Assembly: GCA_024643445.1 (NCBI GenBank) | Contig: JAHEMX010000052.1 | Span: 1 to 12,005, forward strand | Length of the DNA: 12,005 bases | Direction: 5' to 3' | From: Desulfobulbaceae bacterium | GTDB lineage: Bacteria; Desulfobacterota; Desulfobulbia; Desulfobulbales; Desulfocapsaceae | Part shown: positions 1-8,000 of the stretch, piece by piece | Layout: each line of letters begins with the position of its first letter | How positions within the stretch are numbered: the stretch's first letter is position 1 | The notes under the pieces: generated by a model | Databases searched by the model: none | Told to the model about the DNA's origin: nothing | Seen by the model: the letters and a program-made list of their open reading frames with translations, nothing else | Position numbers and translations under genes: made by a program

Positions 1-491
1 TCGGCATGAGGGCTGAGCAGCTTCCGGCCATTTGGCAGGACCTTGGCCTGGAAGCGGGAACGGCCACTGAGCTCTGTTTGCACTACGTACAAGCCTGCCC
101 CGGTGCCACCGTCTGCACCTTTGGCGTTCAGGATTCGCTTGCCTTCTCCATTTCGCTGGAAGACTACTTCAGCACCAGGGACTTTCCGGCAAAAGTTAAA
201 TTCGGCGTATCCGGCTGCCCCTTCAGTTGTGCGGAAAGCGCGGTCCGGGATATAGGCGTTGTCGGCAGGAAAAAAGGCTGGAGCGTCAGCTTCGGCGGCA
301 GTTCAACCAGGAAACCGCGGGCTGGTGACGTCCTGGCGGAAGATTTGTCGGACCGTCACGCCAGAGAGCTGATAGAGCGATGTCTCGATTTTTATGCAGC
401 ACATGCCAGGAAAAAGGAACGTACTGCAGCTTTTATCGAAAGAGTCGGGGTTGAATCACTCAAGAAGGCTGTCCTGCCCATGCAGGAATAG
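1..491 (+). CDS. Small assimilatory-type siroheme sulfite (nitrite) reductase, 5'-truncated
   Basis: This is the C-terminal part of a nitrite/sulfite reductase 4Fe-4S-siroheme domain protein, which in this family carries out the six-electron reduction of sulfite to sulfide in the cytoplasm. Numbering from the first in-frame Met (base 6), the cluster ligands are visible as Cys31-x5-Cys37 (in CPGATVC, followed by a TFGVQDS stretch) and Cys71-x3-Cys75 (GCPFSC); in the family the last Cys bridges cluster and siroheme. The GG at 97-98 and the basic stretch after it fit the family. The reading frame stays open to the window edge, and about 160 residues are visible against roughly 220 for single-domain members such as the Desulfovibrio low-spin sulfite reductase. 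The true start therefore probably lies upstream, and the Met at base 6 is internal. Whether sulfite or nitrite is the substrate cannot be told from sequence. No terminator follows, and the next gene is 64 bases downstream on the same strand. Confidence 0.85.
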   Translation, partial: GMRAEQLPAIWQDLGLEAGTATELCLHYVQACPGATVCTFGVQDSLAFSISLEDYFSTRDFPAKVKFGVSGCPFSCAESAVRDIGVVGRKKGWSVSFGGSSTRKPRAGDVLAEDLSDRHARELIERCLDFYAAHARKKERTAAFIERVGVESLKKAVLPMQE

Positions 492-555
492 CAGAAGAAA
501 CGAACAACCGAAAAGCACCTCAGCCTTGTCCCTTTAACTTTATATTTTTGATAGA

Positions 556-888
556 ATGACTCATTTTAATGTATGTCCCAATTGCAGTTTTATCTGGCAA
601 AACAGAGATCAATTTCTTGGCGACCCCGGGGTTGAAATCATCGGCTACCAGGTGCAGTTCGAGAATCTGACAGCCGGTTTGTTTCTTTTCAATCATTCCT
701 GCAAAACAACATTTTCCCTTGAGGTCGGCGTTTTCAGGGACCTCTACAGCGGTCCCGTTTTTGAAGAGCGGGCTACCGGCTCGGACACCTGCCCCGGCCA
801 TTGCCTGCACCAGAACACGCTTGACCCATGCCCTGCCGCCTGTGAATGTGCCTTTGTGCGTGAGATAATCACGCTGCTGAAGCACTGA
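556..888 (+). CDS. Cys-rich conserved hypothetical protein (110 aa), probable metal-binding
   Basis: The function is unknown. The 110-residue product has eight cysteines in an ordered pattern: Cys7-x2-Cys10 at the N-terminus (CPNC), Cys49, Cys79-x3-Cys83, Cys92-x3-Cys96 and Cys98, with His47, His82 and His85 close by. This could supply two zinc or iron-sulfur sites. There is no signal peptide or membrane segment, so it is probably cytoplasmic. The opening resembles a zinc-ribbon knuckle, and the stretch around PVFEERATG (68-75) looks like a conserved core; from memory, similar short proteins occur in other Desulfobacterota. An opposite-strand frame covers the same DNA (520-993), but its translation has no such ordered pattern, so I chose the plus strand. 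The Shine-Dalgarno sequence is weak (GATAGA directly before ATG). It sits 64 bases after the sulfite reductase and 103 bases before tag, all in one direction. Confidence 0.72.
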   Translation: MTHFNVCPNCSFIWQNRDQFLGDPGVEIIGYQVQFENLTAGLFLFNHSCKTTFSLEVGVFRDLYSGPVFEERATGSDTCPGHCLHQNTLDPCPAACECAFVREIITLLKH

Positions 889-991
889 GAAACAGGACCT
901 TTGCCAGGCGGCTTCAACCGGCGGCGTTATCGCTGGGTGCCATGATCGCACCCCTGCCGAAGATACGCCGCTTCGAGTCACAAGGAATACC

Positions 992-1570
992 ATGAAAAGA
1001 TGCCATTGGGTAACTGACGATCCGCTCTATCAGCGCTACCACGATCTCGAGTGGGGGGTGCCGCTGCGTGAAGACGGCAGACTTTTTGAAATGCTGATTC
1101 TTGAAGGGGCCCAGGCCGGATTGAGCTGGATCACTATTCTGAAAAGACGGGAAAGCTATCAAACGGCCTACGAGGGTTTTGACCCGGTCAGAATCGCCGG
1201 CTGGGACAGCAATAAGGTGATGCTTCTCATGCAGGACGAGGGCATCATACGAAACCGGTTGAAGATACAATCAGCGATTGTCAATGCCAGGGCCTGCCTT
1301 GCCATCATGGAAGAATACGGTAGTTTCGCCGCCTTTATCTGGGGTTTCGTCGATGGCCGACCCGTGCAGAACTCCTGGCATGAACACCAGCAGATTCCGG
1401 CCGCCACCGCAGCCTCCACGCGAATGAGCCGGGCATTAAAACAGCGTGGTTTTACCTTTGTTGGCCCGACCATCTGTTACGCTTTTATGCAGGCAGTGGG
1501 AATGGTGAATGATCATGTCATTGACTGCTTCAGGTACAAACAGGTTAAAAACATGAAGCAGCATGACTGA
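992..1570 (+). CDS. tag: DNA-3-methyladenine glycosylase I
   Basis: Tag excises 3-methyladenine from alkylated DNA and so starts base-excision repair in the cytoplasm. The 192-residue length is right for the family and the match is full-length. The zinc ligands of the E. coli enzyme are all present at the same numbers: Cys4, His17, His175 and Cys179 (NDHVIDC near the C-terminus). Glu38 and Trp46, which form the base-recognition pocket in E. coli Tag, also align (LEGAQAGLSW). The opening MKRCHW and the segment FVGPTICYAFMQAVG are typical. The start is well supported by an AAGGA ribosome-binding site at 983-987, five bases before the ATG. The gene runs in the same direction as the Cys-rich gene upstream and converges on acr3, whose stop lies 84 bases away. 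No ada or alkB neighbour is visible. Confidence 0.97.
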   Translation: MKRCHWVTDDPLYQRYHDLEWGVPLREDGRLFEMLILEGAQAGLSWITILKRRESYQTAYEGFDPVRIAGWDSNKVMLLMQDEGIIRNRLKIQSAIVNARACLAIMEEYGSFAAFIWGFVDGRPVQNSWHEHQQIPAATAASTRMSRALKQRGFTFVGPTICYAFMQAVGMVNDHVIDCFRYKQVKNMKQHD

Positions 1571-1610
1571 AGATAGAACCTGCGTCCACCTCGCGTCCTC
1601 TATTCCGCTG

Positions 1611-1640
1611 TCAGGTGGCACCATCAGCGTGCCATGGCCA
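1611..1640. terminator. Possible hairpin between convergent tag and acr3
   Basis: The 84-base gap between the convergent tag and acr3 stops contains a 6-bp perfect inverted repeat, TGGCAC (1616-1621) and GTGCCA (1629-1634), with a 7-base loop. Neither strand has a T-run after the stem, so this is not a classical intrinsic terminator. The position is where a bidirectional terminator would be expected, but the call is weak. Confidence 0.2.
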
Positions 1641-1654
1641 GAAGCAAACAGTTC

Positions 1655-2851
1655 TCACTCAGTGCTTTCGGCAGCGCCAAACCAGTGGCGGGTGCTCGTG
1701 CAGATCTTCACCAGCATCAGCATTACCGGAACTTCAATCAAAACGCCAACCACCGTGGCCAGAGCAGCCCCGGAAGAGAGACCGAAGAGCATAACAGCGG
1801 TGGCGATGGCAACCTCGAAATGGTTGGATGCACCGATCATGGCGGCAGGGGCGGCATCACGATAGCTGAGCTTCAGCAAACGGGCAGCACCGTAGCCAAG
1901 AACAAAGATTAAAACCGTCTGCAGAAAAAGTGGAATGGAAATCCAGAGAATAGTGAGCGGATTGGCAAGGATAACCTCCCCTTTAAAACTAAAGAGCAGG
2001 ACCAGGGTCAGCAGAAGTGCACCGATCGTTATCGGCGTCAGGACATGCAGAAACCTTTCACGGAACCAGACCTCTCCCCACTTGCTGATCAGCAGGGTAC
2101 GGGAGACGTAACCGGCGGCCAGCGGCAGGGCAACATAAATCGAAACGGATAACAGCAATGCCTGCCAGGGGATAGGCAGACGGCCGACGCCAAGCAGAAA
2201 ACCGCCGAGGACACCATACAGGAGCAGCATGGTCAGCGAATTAATGGCCACCATCACCAGGGTCAGTCCGTCATTGCCCCGGGCCAGATATCCCCAGACC
2301 AGGACCATCGCCGTGCAGGGTGCAATGCCCAGCAGGATGCAGCCGGCGAAATAACTCCGCCACAACGGGATTTCCAGCATTTTCATGCCATCTACCAGGA
2401 TCACCGTTCCCGCCCCATGCTGTGCGCCGACAGGCAGGTTCAGGCCAAACGGCAATTTCACCAGATCAACCGCCTCCGCGCCTATCAGGCCCCGGAACAG
2501 CAACCCCAGGAAAAAGAAGGCTATCAGGTACATGGTAAACGGTTTTACCGCCCAGTTGATAAAGAGCGTGAGAAATACCGGTTTTCCGCTTTTGCCAGCC
2601 TTGATGACGTCGGTAAAATCAATTTTTACCATGATCGGATACATCATGAAAAAGAGACATAACGCGATCGGAATGGAAACAACCGGCGCCCCGTTTACCT
2701 GCAGGGACATGTTGTCAAGTGTTTTGGCCAGGCCGGGGGCAATCCGGCCAAGAATGATGCCGCCGATAATACACAGGCCGATCCAGACGGTGAGATAGCG
2801 CTCGAAAACAGAAGACATTTTACGTTCATCGGACACGATCTTTTCTTGCAT
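1655..2851 (-). CDS. acr3: Acr3-family arsenite efflux permease
   Basis: This inner-membrane carrier of the bile/arsenite/riboflavin transporter (BART) superfamily exports As(III), and in some members Sb(III), using the proton gradient. The 398-residue product is almost entirely hydrophobic helices, about ten membrane segments. The family's signature Cys is at 179 (GIAPCTAMVLVW) and the conserved late-helix Glu is at 373 (IEVPVML). ASNHFEVAIA at 341-350 is another hallmark. The hydrophilic stretch at about 121-160, between two helices and before the Cys helix, is longer than in the shortest Acr3 proteins, as in the APCTAMVFVW-type members. I took the ATG at 2851 because an AGG-containing site lies about eight bases upstream; a second Met at residue 12 (2818) has no such site. 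It follows the TPR lipoprotein gene by 38 bases on the same strand, so it may be cotranscribed. No arsR, arsC or arsA is visible in the window, which is unusual for an arsenic gene. Confidence 0.95.
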   Translation of the reverse strand: MQEKIVSDERKMSSVFERYLTVWIGLCIIGGIILGRIAPGLAKTLDNMSLQVNGAPVVSIPIALCLFFMMYPIMVKIDFTDVIKAGKSGKPVFLTLFINWAVKPFTMYLIAFFFLGLLFRGLIGAEAVDLVKLPFGLNLPVGAQHGAGTVILVDGMKMLEIPLWRSYFAGCILLGIAPCTAMVLVWGYLARGNDGLTLVMVAINSLTMLLLYGVLGGFLLGVGRLPIPWQALLLSVSIYVALPLAAGYVSRTLLISKWGEVWFRERFLHVLTPITIGALLLTLVLLFSFKGEVILANPLTILWISIPLFLQTVLIFVLGYGAARLLKLSYRDAAPAAMIGASNHFEVAIATAVMLFGLSSGAALATVVGVLIEVPVMLMLVKICTSTRHWFGAAESTE

Positions 2852-2889
2852 GCGTCGTACCTGCTTGTTTACATTGGAGGATGTGGCGC

Positions 2890-4767
2890 CTATTGGCGAC
2901 CGATGGGGACGGTAACCGGCAGCGGCTCACTGCTCATGATGGCACCAGGTGCGGGCGGCGAGGAGACCGGCAGATCGAAAGCATCCACTTCCTCCTCCGG
3001 TTGTTTCTGCTCCATCACCCTTTGCTCCTGCAAGGTCTGCTGCAGCTCCTGCTGCTCGATTTCCGGGAGCAGCATCGGATCTATCTCGTTCATTTCTTTT
3101 TCGACCCGCTGCACATTGGCGCTCACTTTCTCGGCAATCTCCACATCGGGGTATTTTTTCAGGATACCCTTCAGGATGCGCCGCGATTCAATGAGCATCT
3201 CCTTTTTGGTAGCAATATCCGTTGCTTTGGTGAAACGGATAAAATAATCCGCCGCTGCACGGCGCTGATTCTTCGCGGCTTCCAGTGATAACTCGCTGAT
3301 TTTCTTTTCTGCACGGGAACTATATTCTGTGTCAAGAAGCCCGGTGAAAATCACCAGCGCCGCATCAAGCTCATTTGCTGCCGCCAGGCTCATTCCCTCA
3401 TCCCAGCGCCGCTGGAGATCCTGCAGCGTTTCCCGCTTCAAGGTCTCGCGCTCAAGCGCTTCAGCCAGGTTAATCGCCTCCTCTTTTTCCTTTATTTTCT
3501 GAAGGTTCTCATCACTGACCATCTCCGGGGAAACCGCTTTGGTCAAGAGCAGTGCTTCCTGATAGTTCTTTTCGGCAAGATACGTATCAATTTTGGCAAG
3601 ATAGGCAGTGAACCATTGTTCAGCACGAACCTGGGCATCTTCCTTGATGATATCGACGTTGGGTGATACCGGGGAATACGGATATTGCTGCAGGAAGGTC
3701 TCCGCCAGCCGGACTACCTTGAAACCGTCCCGGTCAGGCAGAAAACCCAGATAGGTGCGCAGCAGTCCGGAATAGCCGTCCAGTTCGGGGTTGTCGATGA
3801 TGCTTCTCTGAAAAAGAGAAAGCTGCTGCCGGCTCCATTCCTCAATCCGACCATTTGCAAGATGCTCCTCCGATATTTTGGCAAACTGTCCTTCTGCTGC
3901 CGGATAGTTCCCGGCAGCGGTGTAGAGATCTCCAAGTCTTTTTCTCAGGGAGAGAATATCCATGGGTTCATCTTCTGAAACCGCCATCTCATCAACAAGC
4001 TTCTGGTACATTTCAGCAGCCTGTCCCGGCTCGTTCTGCACCATCAGCGCATGGGCATACTGTAACCTGCCTCTCTGGTCTACCTTGTCAATCAGCTCGG
4101 CCGGTATCTTCCTCCAGAGGCTGATCACTTCATCGTAATCTCCGCTGGCAGCGCTTTGTCCAATCAGTATTTCAATCTGCTGCAACTCCATGCTGCCCTG
4201 TCCCTGAGGCCAGCCGGACAGTGCATACTGTCCGCCTCCAAGCAGTCCTCCGCAGTTACCGTCAAGAAAGGCAACATCGAGCCGGAGGGTTTCCATCTTC
4301 TCGGCACTGACAGCGTTTACCGCCGGCGAGTAACTCTGGAGTTTCTCGTCGCGCATCCGTTCATATCCCGACAGGATACTCTGCAGATCACGATAGCATC
4401 GAAGCATCGTCTCGGCCTGTTCCTTGTTTATGTCAACGACGGTCGACTGTTTGTCGAGTTCCTGCCAGCGTCCAAGCTTTTGCTGGTAGTCAATTATCCG
4501 GCCGTTAACAAAACCGAGCGAAAGGTGGTCTGTACCGCTGGTATTATCAGCCTGCTGGCCTGTTTTATTCTGCAGATTCGGGGTGGCAATCGGTTCGGGG
4601 GTTGTCTTTGCTGAAGCCGAATCAGACCCGTCTGCGGGAACAGGCAGTGACTGTTCTGTTATCTGTGGAGGCGGTGGCGAGTCAGGTAACGGTAACGATT
4701 TCTGCGAGCAGGCAACGGCGAAACAGGAACACACTATTGAAACAATGATATATCTGGCAGTTTTCAT
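2890..4767 (-). CDS. TPR/coiled-coil lipoprotein, probably outer-membrane, function unknown
   Basis: This 625-residue secreted lipoprotein has no assigned function. A short basic start (MKTAR) and a hydrophobic stretch (6-19) lead to Cys20 in a slightly atypical lipobox (AVAC). Ser at +2 predicts sorting to the outer membrane. Residues about 21-75 form a Pro/Ser/Thr-rich linker. The rest is alpha-helical. TPR-like helix pairs occur around 200-310 (GDYDEVISLWRKIP, PGQAAEMYQKLV, NYPAAEGQFAKI), at 390-415 (NYQEALLLTKAV) and at 460-480 (ELDAALVIFTGLL). A charged coiled-coil-like segment rich in Glu/Lys/Arg lies at about 418-455. The tail is Gln/Glu-rich, then Pro-rich. I chose the ATG at 4767; an in-frame TTG at 4815 would put 16 residues before the signal peptide. 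It lies downstream of the class A PBP gene on the same strand, which makes a role in envelope assembly plausible but unproven. LpoA-, BamD- or secretin-associated-type roles are alternatives. Confidence 0.85.
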   Translation of the reverse strand: MKTARYIIVSIVCSCFAVACSQKSLPLPDSPPPPQITEQSLPVPADGSDSASAKTTPEPIATPNLQNKTGQQADNTSGTDHLSLGFVNGRIIDYQQKLGRWQELDKQSTVVDINKEQAETMLRCYRDLQSILSGYERMRDEKLQSYSPAVNAVSAEKMETLRLDVAFLDGNCGGLLGGGQYALSGWPQGQGSMELQQIEILIGQSAASGDYDEVISLWRKIPAELIDKVDQRGRLQYAHALMVQNEPGQAAEMYQKLVDEMAVSEDEPMDILSLRKRLGDLYTAAGNYPAAEGQFAKISEEHLANGRIEEWSRQQLSLFQRSIIDNPELDGYSGLLRTYLGFLPDRDGFKVVRLAETFLQQYPYSPVSPNVDIIKEDAQVRAEQWFTAYLAKIDTYLAEKNYQEALLLTKAVSPEMVSDENLQKIKEKEEAINLAEALERETLKRETLQDLQRRWDEGMSLAAANELDAALVIFTGLLDTEYSSRAEKKISELSLEAAKNQRRAAADYFIRFTKATDIATKKEMLIESRRILKGILKKYPDVEIAEKVSANVQRVEKEMNEIDPMLLPEIEQQELQQTLQEQRVMEQKQPEEEVDAFDLPVSSPPAPGAIMSSEPLPVTVPIGRQ

Positions 4768-5065
4768 ACGCTCAATCACTCTTTTCAAGGCTGAAGTCAG
4801 ATAATCCGGAACCAATGAACCGAATCGATGAAGTGAATGAACAGATTGTAATAACCTACAGGAAAAAAAGCAAAAAGAGTTTGGCTCTCTGGCAGATTTG
4901 ACCAGATTGTTTCACTCTTTCAAAAAACATGCCGTGCCCTATTTTCCGGAATAGCGCCCCGTAAGACAGTCGCCACAACCGTATCATTATTGATCCTGAA
5001 AATATCATTCCAAGCACAATGCTGGAACCAGGGGGGAAAAGACGATCAAGCGAGACAGTCAATAA
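4768..5065. other. Intergenic gap between PBP and TPR lipoprotein genes
   Basis: This 298-base stretch has no gene I can support. A 68-codon minus-strand frame with a TTG start (5062-4856) begins just after the PBP stop, but it has no ribosome-binding site or recognisable motif. Visible structure consists of an AT-rich hairpin with T-runs at 4863-4890 (listed separately) and a small bulged hairpin, TTCC/GGAA flanking AGCA-CAA-TGCT, at 5008-5027. The promoter of the lipoprotein gene, if it has its own, should lie here; I could not pick convincing -35 and -10 elements. Confidence 0.5.
4863..4890 (-). terminator. Candidate intrinsic terminator downstream of the class A PBP gene
   Basis: Read on the minus strand, the sequence forms a 6-bp stem (AGAGAG with CTCTTT, one G-U pair) around a CCAAA loop. 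It is followed by TT, GC and then a run of seven Ts. The stem is AT-rich and short, so this is a weak intrinsic terminator, but the long T-run and the position about 175 bases after the PBP stop fit. If it works, it would partly separate PBP and lipoprotein transcription. Confidence 0.35.
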
Positions 5066-8000
5066 TCAATTGATATAACTTCTCTTTACGGAAGTCTGGG
5101 AAAGATCGCTGTGCGGTTTCTTCTGCTCCGGAAGCCTCGAAGTCAGGTCCCCTGCGGCAGGAATAGCCGGCCCTTGCTCATCCGATTGCTGGAGCCAGAA
5201 TGGCGCGAACTGGCGCGCCGGCTGGAACGAATTATCGTCCGTGATGGTGCCAAAAGTCATGATCGAAGGCTGGTAACGATCCACAGGATCGACCTTTTTG
5301 AGGGGTACAACCAATTGTCCCCCTTGCTCCGGGACAACACCGGGGTTTTTCTGCCCGATATCCCGCCGGTAGATACCCAGCCCGTAAAATGAAAGATCAA
5401 CAAGATCAAGACCGGCTGCCACATTATTTCGCTCAAGGATGGTATTGACAATGTCCGCCCAGGTCGGCAGCGCGCCAGCAGATCCGGTTATCCGGTTGCC
5501 CCGGCGGCGCATGGGGAGGTTGTCATCATAACCGACGTAGACACCAACGGCATAGCCTCCTTCAAGGACCATTGCATTGCCGGCATCGTTCAATTTCGGC
5601 AGATACCCGAGAAAAGAGGCGTTTGTGTAGTCATTGGCGGTTCCGGTCTTGCCCAGCAGCGGCACGGACAAGCCGGTCTCGATGAGCTTCCTGCCGTCTC
5701 CATCCTTGCCGCTTATCTTGACATGACTGTCGGCATATCTCCCGGTACCGAACTTGACGGTGTTTTCCAGAATATGCCCGAGCGCCAGCGATGTCTCGGG
5801 AGCAGCAACAATCCGTGTTTGTCGCTCCGGCCGGAAGAGGACGAAGCCATCTTCCGATTCGATCCTGTCGACAATGGCAAGCGTATCGTTAATTTCTCCA
5901 TCTTTCTCGGCGAAGATGTCTACCTTACCGGTTACCAGCCCTTCGTAGACACGGGTTGTTTCCAACAGCGTGACGACATTTGAACCAAGCGGAAAGGACA
6001 GCACCGGCTCCAGTTTGCTCTCGATACCCATGGTTTTGCCAATTTCCAGAAGATAGTGCAGACCAACGAGGACCCGGAAGTCCTCCACATGCTCAAGGAC
6101 ATCCATGCTGTAGGGCAGTAAGTCCTTCATCTGCTGATATTCGCTCTCTACCTGGCGGTTTACGAAATCAAAGGTTGCCACGGAGAGAATATTCCGGAGT
6201 TTGATCGCATCGATAAATGATTTCCTCTGCCCTGCGTCCAGATCGGCCAGGTGCTGCTGCAGCTTTGTCCTGTCAACAGCCCCTGACTGTGCGGGTGCCA
6301 GCGACGGCAGATCAAACAAATAGGTGGACGTAGGGTGATGGTAGAAAAGGGCCGGTTCCTCGATGGCGGCGTCTTGGTTCCAGAGACCTGGACGGCTCAG
6401 GATATCGTCCGGTTCGTTGATGAAGGTGATCAGGTTTTGTTTCAGCGAGGAAAGCGCCAGGAAGTTGTTGGTGAGTATCTTTCTGCGTAATTGCAGCTCC
6501 TTTCTTTCGCCCTCGTCCCCTGTCGTTTGCATGTCATTATTGACCTGGGCAAGAAATGCTCCGTACCCCTGACCGTAATGCATGTTTTTCACCGTCTCGT
6601 ACTCGGCGTCAAGCCCTTCGAAAATGAGATCCGGCTCGATATGTTCCAGGGTTTTTCTATAAGCCGCCTCCCGGAGCACCTTGCGATCGATCACGATGCC
6701 GTAACGGTCCCGTATCCGTGCCTGAAACAATCGGTAGGGTTCAGGCTGTCCATCGACAATGCGGGGAGCAAGATCGAGATGGGATGCGACCTCTTCAAGC
6801 TGCTGTCGGTTCAGGTGATCACACAGGTGGGCGGTCAGCCAGACCGAAGCGAGGTTTTCCGATCGCACACCCGCCCAGCTCATGGAGACCTTCTCACTTT
6901 CAATCTGGTGATCAGGACGGGGAAAATAGGGCTGGTTCTGATAGACAAAGACATCGCGCTTGTTTGCCAGCAGATCAGCCGTGTTCCAGCCGAGCTGGAG
7001 GGCAGCATTGTAGACAAATGGTTTGTAGGAGGACCCCATCGTTCGCCTGCCGTAAACGGCCCGGTTGAAAAACCGGTTTTCAACACCTCCTGCAACCGAG
7101 ATCACCTGCCCCTGCTGCATGACGATAGCCCCTCCCTGAACCTCCGGAAATTTCTCCAGATCCAGTAAGACTCTCGCATCGGGGGCGTTCTCACGGACAC
7201 TGACCCAGACACGGTCTCCTACCCGCAACTGCTCAAGAAAAGAGGTAAAATCCTCGGTTCCGGCTTCGGTCCAGCGATTTTTCTGCCACTTTGTGCGGGC
7301 AGCGACAAGAGGGAGCAGCCCTTTCTGGTCGATAAGGCCGGATCCACGTTTCTGATTGAAATCGACAGCAATCTGGACCTGGTCACCGTCTCGCTTCACT
7401 GACCTGATAACGCCGAAAAGGAAGGAACCCGCCTGAACTTCCAGATCGCCCTGGTAATCTTTTCCAGCGAGACTTTTCTGTACTTCGTCACGTTCGTAGC
7501 CGCCCAGACTCACATCAAGCAGCGACAGCTGCTTTCTGAGAGCGTAAAGGGTGTTCTGCTGAATCTGCCGGTCAACGGTGGTAATAATGCGGATCCCTGA
7601 AGTGGCGATATTGTCGATACCATTCACGGCCAGCGCCTCGACCACCCGATCAGATGAGACCGCATCGGTAACCATTTCCATGACATAATCCAGGGCATAG
7701 CCCACCGCACCTTTCTGAAATGGAATTTCAGTTGCAATTGCCTGCTGGTAATCGGCCGGACCGATCATCTCAAGCTCCAGCATTTTCTTCAGCACATAAG
7801 CAACGCGGGCCTTCCCCCGTGCCTTGGCTTTCTGGATTCCGTCCTGATCTTTCTTGATGAAGGGATTGTAGTAATTCGGGCGCTTGACACTGCCAGCGAT
7901 AAAGGCGGCCTCAATGAGCGTCAGTTCATCAGGTTTTTTGTCAAAATAATAGCGCGAGGCGACACCAAGGCCCAGGCCGTTGCCGCTCACATAAAACTGG

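Noticed and set aside
520..993. Minus-strand frame of 157 codons opposite the Cys-rich gene
   Set aside because: Its translation shows no domain or ordered motif, while the plus-strand frame over the same bases has a regular CxxC / Cx3C pattern.
3001..3060. Repetitive CTGC/CTCCTG-rich stretch that looked like a repeat
   Set aside because: It encodes the Gln/Glu-rich C-terminal tail of the lipoprotein on the minus strand and is explained by amino-acid composition.
5008..5027. Small bulged hairpin after the PBP gene as a terminator
   Set aside because: The stem is short with a bulge, and no T-run follows on the minus strand; the 4863-4890 element is the better candidate.
4856..5062. 68-codon minus-strand frame with TTG start and a hydrophobic stretch between the PBP and lipoprotein genes
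   Set aside because: It has no ribosome-binding site and no recognisable motif, and it runs through the probable terminator. It most likely reflects open AT-rich intergenic DNA.
6491..7168. Plus-strand frame of 225 codons
   Set aside because: It lies wholly inside the PBP gene on the opposite strand, and its translation has no family features.
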